Part shown: one piece after another, positions 37,999 through 46,134 of the stretch
How positions within the stretch are numbered: the stretch's first letter is position 1
How the letters are laid out: each line of letters opens with the position of its first letter
Assembly (NCBI GenBank): GCA_910588845.1
Contig: CAJURU010000006.1
Location: 101,692-165,691 of the forward strand
Source: an uncultured Lachnospiraceae bacterium
GTDB taxonomy: Bacteria > Bacillota > Clostridia > Lachnospirales > Lachnospiraceae
DNA length: 64,000 nt
Direction: 5' to 3'
The notes under the pieces: model-generated
What the model saw: only the letters and a program-made list of their open reading frames with translations
Databases searched by the model: none
What the model was told of the DNA's origin: nothing
Made by a program: the position numbers and the translations under genes

Positions 37999-39825
37999 AT
38001 GTGCGGAATAGTAGGTTATATCGGAAACTCACAGGCAGCGCCCATCTTGTTGGACGGCTTGTCAAAACTGGAATATAGAGGTTATGATTCGGCGGGAATT
38101 GCAGTCTATGACGGAGAAGAAATCCATGCGAAGAAAGCCTGCGGGCGTCTGAAAGTTCTCAGTGAGCTGACGCATGACGGCGCAACTATGCCGGGAACTG
38201 CCGGAATTGGGCATACGCGCTGGGCAACGCATGGCGCGCCCACAGGCAGCAATGCGCATCCCCATTTTAATCAGGATGAAAGTATTGCGGTTGTGCACAA
38301 TGGGATTATTGAGAATTATCAGAAATTGAAAAAATACCTGGAAGGCAAAGGCTTCCAATTTGTGTCGGACACTGATACGGAGGTCGTTGCGCATCTTTTA
38401 GATTACTATTATAAGGGCGACCCGATGGAAGCCATTCTGAGGGTTATGAACCGTGTAGAGGGGTCTTATGCCCTGGGTATCATGTTTAAGGCGCATCCCG
38501 GCTTGCTATATGCGGTGCGCAAGGACAGCCCCCTGATTGTGGGGCACGGCGCGGACGGAAATTTGATTGCTTCCGATGTGCCGGCTGTGCTCAAGTACAC
38601 GCGTAATGTGTATTTTATCCAGAATGAGGAAATTGCCGTGTTATCCGGGGAATCTATTTCCTTCTATAATGTGGATGGCGAGGAGATTGTCAAGGAACCC
38701 TCTGCAATTGATTGGGATATCAACGCTGCGGAAAAGGGCGGTTACGAGCACTTCATGTTAAAGGAAATGTATGAGCAGCCGCAGACCGTGAGAGATACCC
38801 TGAGTCCGAGGATTAAGGACGGCATGGTGGATATCGAGGAACTTGGCATGTCAGATGAGGAAATCCGTGGAATCGGCAGGCTGCATATCATTGCCTGCGG
38901 TTCTGCATACCACACAGGTATGACGGCAAAATATATATTTGAGGGCATGGCGCGCATTCCTGTAGATGTGGACCTTGCCTCGGAGTTTCGTTACCGCAAC
39001 CCGATCCTTGCAGAAAATGATCTCGTAATTATTATCAGCCAGTCCGGAGAGACGGCAGATTCGCTGGCGGCCTTGCGGGAGGCAAAGAGCAGGGGCATCA
39101 AGACGCTCGGCATTGTCAATGTGGTGGGCAGTTCCATCGCCCGGGAGGCCGATAAGGTGATGTACACCTGGGCGGGACCGGAGATTGCCGTAGCGACCAC
39201 CAAGGCGTACAGCGCGCAGCTCATAGCAGAGTATCTCCTTGCCATTAAATTTGCCTGGGTGCGGGGAGAGATCACAGAGAGGGAGGTTGCCTCTTACCTC
39301 AAGGATTTACAGAAGCTGCCCGAGCAGATCGAGATGCTTCTCAGCAATAAAGGAAAAATCCAGCATTTTGCCAATCGTTACATTTCGGCAAAAGATGTGT
39401 TTTTTGTGGGACGCGGCATTGACTATGCGATCTCCCTTGAGGGTTCCTTAAAATTAAAAGAGATTTCCTACATTCATTCTGAAGCCTATGCGGCCGGCGA
39501 GTTGAAGCATGGAACGATTTCGTTGATCGAGGAAGGCACCCTGGTAGCCTCGGTTTTGACGCAGGAAGAATTGTATAAGAAGACGATCAGCAATATTGCA
39601 GAACTGAAAAGCCGCGGAGCTTTTGTGCTTGCTGTGACGAACACCGGCAATACGGAGATTGAGAAGGCGGCAGATTATGTAATCTATATTCCGCAGACCA
39701 ACCGCTGGTTTACAAATTCTCTGGCGATTATTCCCTTGCAGCTCTTTAGTTACTATGTGTCCGTGGGCAAGGGGTGTGATGTGGATAAGCCGCGGAATTT
39801 GGCGAAATCCGTAACGGTTGAGTGA
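37999..39825 (+). CDS. glmS: glutamine-fructose-6-phosphate aminotransferase
   Basis: Makes glucosamine-6-phosphate from fructose-6-phosphate and glutamine, the entry step to UDP-GlcNAc for peptidoglycan and surface polymers. The 608 residues match the family. The N-terminal class II amidotransferase has the nucleophile Cys2 (MCGIVGYIGN) and HTRWATHG; two SIS sugar-isomerase domains follow, with SQSGETADSL and GRGIDYAISLEG. GGGAGG lies upstream. The glmS ribozyme of many Firmicutes cannot be present, because only 17 nt separate glmS from the LCP gene. Confidence 0.97.
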   Translation: MCGIVGYIGNSQAAPILLDGLSKLEYRGYDSAGIAVYDGEEIHAKKACGRLKVLSELTHDGATMPGTAGIGHTRWATHGAPTGSNAHPHFNQDESIAVVHNGIIENYQKLKKYLEGKGFQFVSDTDTEVVAHLLDYYYKGDPMEAILRVMNRVEGSYALGIMFKAHPGLLYAVRKDSPLIVGHGADGNLIASDVPAVLKYTRNVYFIQNEEIAVLSGESISFYNVDGEEIVKEPSAIDWDINAAEKGGYEHFMLKEMYEQPQTVRDTLSPRIKDGMVDIEELGMSDEEIRGIGRLHIIACGSAYHTGMTAKYIFEGMARIPVDVDLASEFRYRNPILAENDLVIIISQSGETADSLAALREAKSRGIKTLGIVNVVGSSIAREADKVMYTWAGPEIAVATTKAYSAQLIAEYLLAIKFAWVRGEITEREVASYLKDLQKLPEQIEMLLSNKGKIQHFANRYISAKDVFFVGRGIDYAISLEGSLKLKEISYIHSEAYAAGELKHGTISLIEEGTLVASVLTQEELYKKTISNIAELKSRGAFVLAVTNTGNTEIEKAADYVIYIPQTNRWFTNSLAIIPLQLFSYYVSVGKGCDVDKPRNLAKSVTVE

Positions 39826-39916
39826 TCAGCGAAACGGATTTTGTGGATTGAAAACCTCGCCCTGTCAGCGGACAGGGGTGAAAAAAGCCATAGGCACAGC
39901 GCTAGGCGACCGTGTC

Positions 39917-39947
39917 TGCGGCTCTTTTTATCTTATAGGAAAGACCT
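39917..39947 (+). repeat. short sequence shared with 55285-55318
   Basis: The segment TATAGGAAAGACCTTGCCACG is closely related to TTAGGAAAGACTTTGTCACG in the later intergenic region, and both follow a TTTTTAT tract. It lies in the 288 bp gap between glmS and htrA, in which I see no gene; the frames there have no ribosome binding site that fits. Confidence 0.4.
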
Positions 39948-40113
39948 TGCCACGCAAAAGCATGAAGGCGTCCTTTTTAAATGTATCAAGCAAAAATGTC
40001 TGTCCGGGAAAACACTTTTTTTTAAAATATTAGACACAGTTTTATCACAAATATTCCGTAAACTGCTTATTAGAAACAAAGGAGAGCATTAGACGAGAAA
40101 GGAGATATCTGTT

Positions 40114-41892
40114 ATGGAAGGCAATAACAATAATTATAACGGCAATCATAATTTGGGAAATGGTATGGACAACATGCAAAGCAGCCATATGGAAAACGAG
40201 ATAAAAAATACAAGTGAAAATAGTTTTACTGCCAGCACAGAAAATACGAGTGCAGAAACCGCCTCAAGCAGTACAGGCGCCCAGGGTTCCATTTATTCGT
40301 ACAGTTATGTTAATCAGGAAAATCAGGAGCGCAACCCGAATTACTATGAGAGAAAAGAGGAAGATAACATCAACGCCCAGAGGGGTTATACAGCCGGAAC
40401 TTATGAAAACGCGCCCGGAAGCAATCATATGGGAAGCCAGGAAAACGCCCATGGGAGCAACGCTATGGGAGGCTGGCAGAACGCTGCTGGAAGTAATGAT
40501 ACGTCAGGCTGGCAAAATGTTGCTGGAAACAATGCTATGGGAGGCTGGCAGAACGCTGCTGGAAGTAATGATGCAGCGGGAAACGCAGGACAGGGAGCGT
40601 TCCAAGGCCAGGGCGCCGCAGCCAAACGTGATAAATTCTATAAAAAAGAAAAGAAACAGAAAACGCCGGGAACCAAGAAGCAGCATGGTTTTGGCATGAC
40701 GGTAGTAAAATGCGCATCGCTTGCGTTAGTGTTTGGGCTGGTATCAAGTACTGTATTTTATGGAACAGGTTTTGCGTTCCGCAAGACCATGGGCGTGGAT
40801 AAGGTTACACAGGAGGCTACAGAGGAGACGGCAGGCAAGTCGTCAGATAAGACGGGCGGCAGCCTTTCGGCTACGAATGTGAGTACCGCGACAACGGTGA
40901 CGGATGTTTCTGATATTGCGGAAAACGTAATGCCGTCTATCGTGTCCATCACGAACATGGGACAGCAGCAGATGGACTTTTTTGGAAGAGCTTACACGCA
41001 GGATACCTCGAGTGCAGGCAGCGGAATTATCATGGGGCAGACAGATGAGGAAATTTATATAGCCACCAATAACCATGTAGTCGCTAATTCCACCCAGCTC
41101 ATGGTAAACTTTATCGACGACCAGCAGGTGCAGGCGGAGATTAAGGGCACGGACGCCAGCACGGACCTTGCTGTAATTTCTGTTAAGACGAAAGACATTC
41201 CAAGCGATACCATGGAAAAAATTAAAGTTGCAACCGTGGGAACATCAGAAGATATCAAGGTAGGACAGAGCGTAGTGGCAATTGGAAACGCTTTGGGCTA
41301 TGGGCAGGCAGTGACGACAGGCGTAATCAGCGCTGTGGACAGGGAAGTGACAATTCAGGATGAGACGACAGGCGCTGCAATTACCAATAACCTGCTTCAG
41401 ACGGATGCGGCAATCAATCCTGGAAACAGTGGCGGCGCACTGCTGAATATGAACGGTGAGGTTATAGGTATCAATTCTGTGAAATATGCAGATACCCAGG
41501 TGGAAGGCATGGGGTACGCTATCCCCATCTCCGCAGCAGAGCCTATTATCAACAATATGATTTCCAGGGAGATCGTTGATGAATCGAAGTCCGCATATCT
41601 GGGTGTGTCTGGACAGGATATGTCTTCTGAGCTGGCAAGAAGTTTTGGTATGCCGGAAGGTATCTATATCACGATGGTGACAGAAAACAGTGCGGCAGAC
41701 CAGGCGGGAATCCATAAAGGCGATGTGATCACGAAATTTGACGGCAGGAAGCTATCATCTATGGAAGGCTTGGCGGATGCTATGCAGTACTATGAGGCAG
41801 GCAGCCAGGTAGAGGTAACTTTACAGAGGAATGAAAACGGTGAATGGAGAGAAGAGACGATCACGGTTACACTTGGTAAGAAGAACCAATAA
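40114..41892 (+). CDS. HtrA/DegP-like serine protease with PDZ domain
   Basis: A membrane-anchored protease that degrades or refolds damaged exported proteins. The 592 residues run: a long Asn/Gln/Gly-rich cytoplasmic N-terminus (about 1-170) with 12-residue repeats, a Lys-rich stretch, one TM helix (about 193-215), a trypsin-like domain and a C-terminal PDZ domain (about 490-590). The catalytic triad is visible: His in ATNNHVVAN, Asp in STDLAVISV, Ser in NPGNSGGALL. AGGAG lies 9-13 nt before the start. The extended, repetitive cytoplasmic tail is unusual in length. Confidence 0.92.
   Translation: MEGNNNNYNGNHNLGNGMDNMQSSHMENEIKNTSENSFTASTENTSAETASSSTGAQGSIYSYSYVNQENQERNPNYYERKEEDNINAQRGYTAGTYENAPGSNHMGSQENAHGSNAMGGWQNAAGSNDTSGWQNVAGNNAMGGWQNAAGSNDAAGNAGQGAFQGQGAAAKRDKFYKKEKKQKTPGTKKQHGFGMTVVKCASLALVFGLVSSTVFYGTGFAFRKTMGVDKVTQEATEETAGKSSDKTGGSLSATNVSTATTVTDVSDIAENVMPSIVSITNMGQQQMDFFGRAYTQDTSSAGSGIIMGQTDEEIYIATNNHVVANSTQLMVNFIDDQQVQAEIKGTDASTDLAVISVKTKDIPSDTMEKIKVATVGTSEDIKVGQSVVAIGNALGYGQAVTTGVISAVDREVTIQDETTGAAITNNLLQTDAAINPGNSGGALLNMNGEVIGINSVKYADTQVEGMGYAIPISAAEPIINNMISREIVDESKSAYLGVSGQDMSSELARSFGMPEGIYITMVTENSAADQAGIHKGDVITKFDGRKLSSMEGLADAMQYYEAGSQVEVTLQRNENGEWREETITVTLGKKNQ
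40417..40596 (+). repeat. 36 bp in-frame repeat in the htrA N-terminus
   Basis: Five 12-residue units: GSNHMGSQENAH, GSNAMGGWQNAA, GSNDTSGWQNVA, GNNAMGGWQNAA and GSNDAAGNAGQG. Units two and four are nearly identical in DNA, giving a 72 bp higher-order period. Array length is likely to vary between strains. Confidence 0.9.
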
Positions 41893-41957
41893 TAATTATA
41901 TAGCAGAAAATTATCTTTTAATATCATGGAAAATATGATAATATAAAAGCAAACTGA

Positions 41958-41989
41958 GACGCCAATCCGCAAATGTCAGGATTGGCGTC
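41958..41989. terminator. perfect 11 bp stem hairpin between htrA and arcC
   Basis: GACGCCAATCC pairs exactly with GGATTGGCGTC around a 10 nt loop. No T-run follows directly, but six Ts occur 15 nt on, inside the arcC ribosome binding region. It may end htrA transcripts or shape the arcC leader. Confidence 0.55.
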
Positions 41990-42011
41990 CTGCGTATACG
42001 GAGGTTTTTTC

Positions 42012-42944
42012 ATGAGAAAGAAAAAGATTGTAATAGCGTTAGGCCATGATGCTTTGGGAACAACGCTCCCGGAACAGAAAATTGCCACCAAGAAAGCGGC
42101 CAAGGCGGTGGTCGATTATATAAACGATGATTATCAAGTGGTGATTTCTCACAGTAACGGCCCGCAGGTAGGGATGATTCACACAGCGATGGCGGAATTT
42201 TGCCGCATATATCCGGAGTATACCGCAACTCCTATGTCCGTCTGTTCCGCGATGAGCCAGGGATATATCGGTTACGACCTTCAGAATGCCATCCGTACGG
42301 AACTTTTGAACCGGGGAATCTACAAACCTGTCTCTACAATACTTACACAGGTGACCGTGGATCCTTATGACGATGCTTTTTACCATCCGTCCAAGGTGAT
42401 CGGGCGTGTGATGACAGAGACGGAGGCTGAGGCAGAAGAGAAGAAAGGCAACCATGTGGTGAAGGCGGAGGAAGGCTATCGCAGGATTGTGGCGGCGCCC
42501 AAGCCGGTGGATGTAGTAGAGATTGACGCTATCCGTGCGCTCCTTGATGCAGATCAGATTGTGATTGCCTGCGGAGGCGGCGGCATTCCGGTGCTGGCGC
42601 AGAATAATAAACTCCAGGGAGCCAGTGCGGTGATTGAGAAGGATTCGGCAGCGGGGAGGCTGGCGGAGTTGATTGAGGCGGACCGCCTGGTAATTCTCAC
42701 AGGCGTGGAGAAAGTATGTCTGAATTTTGGCCGGGAAAATGAGCAGCCGTTGGAGGAGATGACGGTAGCACAGGCCAGGCAGTATATGGAGGAGGGGCAG
42801 TTTGAGGAGGGAACTATGCTGCCTAAGATTGAGGCTGCGCTTGCGTTTATCGGTAATTCCGCCGTGCGCAGCGCTTTGATTACCAAACTGAACATATCTG
42901 AGGAAGACAGTGTGGAGGTAACGGGCACTGTGATTCATAAATAA
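42012..42944 (+). CDS. arcC: carbamate kinase
   Basis: Makes ATP and carbamate from carbamoyl phosphate and ADP, the last step of the arginine deiminase or a similar ureido-catabolic route. The 310 residues match the family (amino acid kinase fold). Visible features are the N-terminal ALGHDALGTTLPEQ, SHSNGPQVG, and the ACGGGGIPV loop. The start ATG 42012 follows GGAGG by 7-8 nt. Canonical enzymes begin ALGGNAL; the GHDAL variant is used here. No arginine deiminase or ornithine transcarbamylase gene is adjacent, so the source of carbamoyl phosphate is not shown. Confidence 0.93.
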   Translation: MRKKKIVIALGHDALGTTLPEQKIATKKAAKAVVDYINDDYQVVISHSNGPQVGMIHTAMAEFCRIYPEYTATPMSVCSAMSQGYIGYDLQNAIRTELLNRGIYKPVSTILTQVTVDPYDDAFYHPSKVIGRVMTETEAEAEEKKGNHVVKAEEGYRRIVAAPKPVDVVEIDAIRALLDADQIVIACGGGGIPVLAQNNKLQGASAVIEKDSAAGRLAELIEADRLVILTGVEKVCLNFGRENEQPLEEMTVAQARQYMEEGQFEEGTMLPKIEAALAFIGNSAVRSALITKLNISEEDSVEVTGTVIHK

Positions 42945-43022
42945 TAAGTATGCTCATCAAATTAGATTACATTTAGAGTATCGTAATTACCTGCGAAAAT
43001 GAAAATTGAAGGGAGAACAGGA

Positions 43023-44456
43023 ATGAAGAATCTGAGGAAAACAAAAATTATCTGTACGTTGGGACCGGCGACTGACCGGGATGACGTGCTGCGGCAGTTG
43101 ATGATAGAGGGTATGAACGTTGCCCGTTTCAATTTTTCTCATGGGAGCCATGAAGAGCAGGGAGAACGCCTGAAAAAAGTGCAGGAGCTCAGGGAGGAGT
43201 TAAATCTTCCCATTGCTACTTTGCTGGACACCAAGGGACCGGAAATACGCTTGCGTGAACTGGAGGGCGGCAAGGCGGAATTGGCGGCGGGCCAGAAGTT
43301 TGTGCTGACAACCGAGGAGATGATGGGAAACGCACAAAAGGTTTCCATTACATATAAGGATCTTGTGAAGGATGTGCAGCCGGGATCGCGAATTCTCATT
43401 GATGACGGCCTGATTGCGCTTGACGTGGAAGAAGTGGATGATACGGAAATTTCTTGCCGTGTCATAAACGGCGGTATGATTGCCAACAAGAAGGGCGTCA
43501 ATGTGCCGGACGTGGAATTGTCCATGCCTTATATCAGCGAGAAGGATTACCAAGACATCGTATTTGGCATAGAAAATGATTTTGACTTTATTGCGGCCTC
43601 TTTTGTGCGCACGGCAGATGACGTCATGCAGATTCGCAAAATCTTTGCGGAGAAAAACTGCCGCAATGTCAATATTATTTCCAAGATAGAGAATATGCAG
43701 GGCGTGCAGAATATTGATGAAATTATCCAGGTGTCAGACGGCATTATGGTGGCGAGAGGCGATATGGGCGTGGAAATTCCCTTAGAGGACGTGCCTTCCA
43801 TTCAAAAAATGATCATCAAGAAGGTAGTCAATGCCGGTAAACAGGTGATTACGGCGACGCAGATGCTTGATTCTATGATGAAGAATCCAAGGCCGACCAG
43901 AGCTGAGGCCACGGATGTGGCGAATGCCATCTACGATGGGACGAGCGCGATTATGCTTTCCGGGGAGACAGCAGCAGGTATGTATCCGGTAGAATCGGTG
44001 AAGACTATGGTTAAGATTGCCGTTCGCACGGAGCAGGATATTAACTACACAGCACGCTTTAAACAGCGGGAGGCGGAGGCTCCTGATATCACCAACGCTA
44101 TCTCCCATGCCACCTGTACGACGGCGATGGACTTGGATGCGGCGGCCATCATTACGGTCACCTGGTCCGGGGAGACGGCGCGCATGATTTCCAAATACCG
44201 TCCTTGCTGCAATATTATCGGCGGCAGCATTAACCAGAAAGTTTGCCGTCAGTTAAATCTTTCCTGGGGCGTGACGCCGTTGGAAGTCAAACAGAAGGAA
44301 GATACCGATGAACTGTTTTCACATGCCGTAGAGATGGCAGAGCAGGCCGGCCTAGTTTCTGTGGGTGATATCACAGTCATCACAGCCGGGGTTCCCTTGA
44401 GCGTCCCGGGCAATACAAACTTATTAAAAGTACATGTTGTAACCGGAAAAGAATAA
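43023..44456 (+). CDS. pyk: pyruvate kinase
   Basis: Transfers phosphate from phosphoenolpyruvate to ADP, the last ATP-forming step of glycolysis. The 477 residues are the short form without the extra PEP-utiliser domain of Bacillus enzymes. Signatures: TKIICTLGPATD at the N-terminus, NFSHGSHEEQ, the active-site IISKIENMQGV with the catalytic Lys, and MVARGDMGVEIP. ATG 43023 was chosen because GGGAGAACAGG precedes it; ATG 42999 is in frame but has no ribosome binding site. The next gene starts 17 nt after its stop. Confidence 0.96.
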   Translation: MKNLRKTKIICTLGPATDRDDVLRQLMIEGMNVARFNFSHGSHEEQGERLKKVQELREELNLPIATLLDTKGPEIRLRELEGGKAELAAGQKFVLTTEEMMGNAQKVSITYKDLVKDVQPGSRILIDDGLIALDVEEVDDTEISCRVINGGMIANKKGVNVPDVELSMPYISEKDYQDIVFGIENDFDFIAASFVRTADDVMQIRKIFAEKNCRNVNIISKIENMQGVQNIDEIIQVSDGIMVARGDMGVEIPLEDVPSIQKMIIKKVVNAGKQVITATQMLDSMMKNPRPTRAEATDVANAIYDGTSAIMLSGETAAGMYPVESVKTMVKIAVRTEQDINYTARFKQREAEAPDITNAISHATCTTAMDLDAAAIITVTWSGETARMISKYRPCCNIIGGSINQKVCRQLNLSWGVTPLEVKQKEDTDELFSHAVEMAEQAGLVSVGDITVITAGVPLSVPGNTNLLKVHVVTGKE

Positions 44457-44473
44457 GTGAGAAAGGGAAGTGA

Positions 44474-45592
44474 ATGAAGAAATATAATTTTACTTTAATT
44501 TTTGTTATACTGTTTTTCCTGTTGCTGGGCGGCTGTGCCGGAAAGGAGAATGCGCCCAAGCAGAAGGAGCCGATTACGACAGAGAAATATGAGGATAGCG
44601 AGAAAAGGGATAACGCACAGAAAAGGACCGAAGAAGAGAGGACTGCCGGGAATGACAGCCCGGAGGATGGGAACGATAAGAAAGATGAGGCGCAGACAGA
44701 GGACACAGATTTAGAGAAAGAAAGCGCAGCGCCATCCTTAAACGCTGGCACGGTAACGTATGCGCAGGAAGAAGTTGTGACGACAACGTCCGTCAATGTG
44801 AGAAAATATCCCTCCACAGACAGCGAGGTTTATGAGACTGTGCCCCGCAGGAGCAATTTTACGAGGACGGCGGATGACGGAACCTGGAGCGCAGTACAGA
44901 TAGGTGATAAGGAGTATTATATTGCATCGGAATTTCTGATGCTGGCGTCGGAAGTGACAGACAATGGTTATCTGGTGGTGATAGATGCTGGACACCAGGC
45001 GCAGGGCAACAGCGAGCAGGAGCCAATTGGACCGGGTGCATCCGAGTCAAAGCCTAAGGTTGCCAGCGGTACAACCGGCTGTGCCACCGGGCTGAAAGAA
45101 TATGAGCTTACGCTTCAAGTATCTTTAAAATTACAGGAAGAGCTGGAAGCCAGAGGTTATCAGGTGATGATGGTGCGCACCAGCCATGATGTGAATATCA
45201 GCAATAGCGAGCGGGCGGCGGTTGCCAACAATGCAGGAGCGGACGCATTTATCCGCGTTCACGCCAACGGTTCCGACGACAGCGGGCAAAACGGTGCGCT
45301 GACGATTTGTCCGACTTCGGCTAACCCCTACATGGGAAATCTCTACAGTCAATGCCGCAAGTTGTCTGAATGTGTGCTGGATGGGGTGGTGAATGCTACC
45401 GGAGCCAATAAGCAGAGCATTTGGGAGACGGACAGCATGAGCGGCATTAACTGGTGTACGGTTCCGGTGACGATTATTGAGATGGGGTTTATGACGAATC
45501 CCACGGAAGACGCCAACATGGCGGACGATGGCTACCAGCAGAAAATTTCCACCGGGATAGCCGATGGGCTGGACGCTTATTTTGGGATTTAG
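44474..45592 (+). CDS. lipoprotein N-acetylmuramoyl-L-alanine amidase with SH3 domain
   Basis: The 372-residue product has a lipobox (LGGC, Cys21), a charged Lys/Glu linker (about 25-90), an SH3-like domain (about 95-155, SVNVRKYPSTDSEVYETV) and an Amidase_3 domain (about 165-370). Zinc ligands are the His of VIDAGHQAQGN, the Glu of LKEYELTLQVS and the His of IRVHANGSDD; the catalytic Glu lies in TIIEMGFMTNP. It is tethered to the outer face of the membrane and cuts stem peptides from the wall. AAAGGGAAGTGA precedes the start, 17 nt after pyk. Confidence 0.92.
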   Translation: MKKYNFTLIFVILFFLLLGGCAGKENAPKQKEPITTEKYEDSEKRDNAQKRTEEERTAGNDSPEDGNDKKDEAQTEDTDLEKESAAPSLNAGTVTYAQEEVVTTTSVNVRKYPSTDSEVYETVPRRSNFTRTADDGTWSAVQIGDKEYYIASEFLMLASEVTDNGYLVVIDAGHQAQGNSEQEPIGPGASESKPKVASGTTGCATGLKEYELTLQVSLKLQEELEARGYQVMMVRTSHDVNISNSERAAVANNAGADAFIRVHANGSDDSGQNGALTICPTSANPYMGNLYSQCRKLSECVLDGVVNATGANKQSIWETDSMSGINWCTVPVTIIEMGFMTNPTEDANMADDGYQQKISTGIADGLDAYFGI

Positions 45593-45601
45593 GAGAGCGG
45601 A

Positions 45602-45697
45602 ATGAAACGAAAATTAATCATTGAAGACTTTGGCAAAATCAAACAGGCTGAGATAGATATTTCTCCACTGACCTTATTTGTAGGGGACAATAAGGGG
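45602..45697 (+). pseudogene. N-terminal stub of an AAA-type ATPase gene, cut by a MITE
   Basis: The frame reads MKRKLIIEDFGKIKQAEIDI then SPLTLFVGDN, the standard start of SMC/RecF-like AAA ATPases, in which GDNNSGKS would follow as Walker A. Here the frame enters the MITE immediately after GDN and stops at 45709. Nothing further of the ATPase is seen beyond the element, so the rest was lost. Stand-alone ATPases of this type often belong to defence or abortive-infection systems, but the stub is too short to say so here. Confidence 0.75.
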
Positions 45698-45810
45698 CTG
45701 TCGCGCTAATATATTTACTCGTCCAAAAGGTCTTGCCGCTTATACGGCAAAGACAGAATGCAAACCTTTTGAACGAATCACAACTTGTAATTTATGTTAG
45801 CGCGCCCCCC
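45694..45810 (-). mobile_element. MITE-like element, copy B
   Basis: This 117 bp sequence is the reverse complement of the element at 19195-19386, without its 72 nt insert. Imperfect terminal inverted repeats are GGGGCTGTCGCGCTAATATA and, on the other strand, GGGGGGCGCGCTAACATAAA. An inner hairpin pairs TCTTGCCG with CGGCAAAGA. It has no coding capacity and would need a transposase in trans. Confidence 0.85.
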
Positions 45811-45884
45811 TTTTTGTGCAAGACCCTTTGGTAATAAAATATCACTTATTAAAAAAAATGGGGAGACTCGGACCAGAGAGCATA

Positions 45885-45913
45885 TTGCATTCTATTTCTG
45901 CATATGCTATAAT
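45885..45913 (+). promoter_or_regulatory. promoter of the antisense RNA
   Basis: TTGCAT at 45885-45890, a 17 bp spacer and consensus TATAAT at 45908-45913 with an extended TG. Nothing is encoded between it and the terminator at 45955, so it should make a short RNA. Confidence 0.75.
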
Positions 45914-45919
45914 GCCTGT

Positions 45920-45990
45920 AGGCAAAGCGAAAGTAGTGTCCTTTGACACAAATTAAAACCCCCGGAATGGCCGTTCCGGGGGTTTTTGGT
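45920..45990 (+). ncRNA. putative antisense antitoxin RNA (Fst/par type), about 67-71 nt
   Basis: The predicted transcript runs from about 45920 to the T-run after the hairpin. Its 5' part holds AAAGCGAAAGTAGT (45924-45937) and TTTGACAC (45942-45949). Both are exact direct copies of 46067-46080 and 46089-46096, which are the antisense of the toxin codons 3-7 and of its ribosome binding region. The RNA can therefore pair with the toxin mRNA on both sides of the start codon and also along the shared terminator. This is the layout of RNA II of the pAD1 par locus. Expression is inferred from sequence only. Confidence 0.7.
45955..45986. terminator. bidirectional terminator shared by toxin mRNA and antisense RNA
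   Basis: CCCCCGGAA pairs with TTCCGGGGG around ATGGCCG, with AAAA before it and TTTTT after it, so it works in both directions. Confidence 0.9.
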
Positions 45991-45992
45991 GG

Positions 45993-46088
45993 TTAGTTGT
46001 CATGATCGTTACTATCTAACCATTTGATGATGTAGTGGCAAACTTCACCACCCACGACAGTAACCAAAAGCGAAAGTAGTAGATCCAT
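45993..46088 (-). CDS. Fst-like type I toxin, 31 aa membrane peptide
   Basis: The peptide begins MDLLLSLLVTVVGGEV and ends KWLDSNDHDN: one transmembrane helix followed by a short, charged tail, the layout of Fst/Ldr-type toxins, which damage the membrane or nucleoid when overproduced. The start has a very strong GGGGGTG ribosome binding site 6-7 nt upstream. The mRNA would run from about 46128 to the shared terminator, near 175 nt. Two direct repeats place the start region under control of the antisense RNA. The usual Pro of Fst is absent. Similar MDLLLSLL...WLD peptides occur in clostridia from memory; I cannot confirm a named family. Confidence 0.75.
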   Translation of the reverse strand: MDLLLSLLVTVVGGEVCHYIIKWLDSNDHDN

Positions 46089-46134
46089 TTTGACACCCCC
46101 TTTCCGTTGCCGGATTGGGTATGACAACATAGGG

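Noticed and set aside
39818..40092. Two open frames in the glmS/htrA gap
   Set aside because: They start inside glmS or shortly after it without a good ribosome binding site; the composition is basic and cysteine-rich as in non-coding sequence.
45811..45884. AT-rich stretch between the MITE and the antisense promoter
   Set aside because: I see no gene, promoter or repeat in it beyond the A-run; it may be residual flank of the lost ATPase gene.
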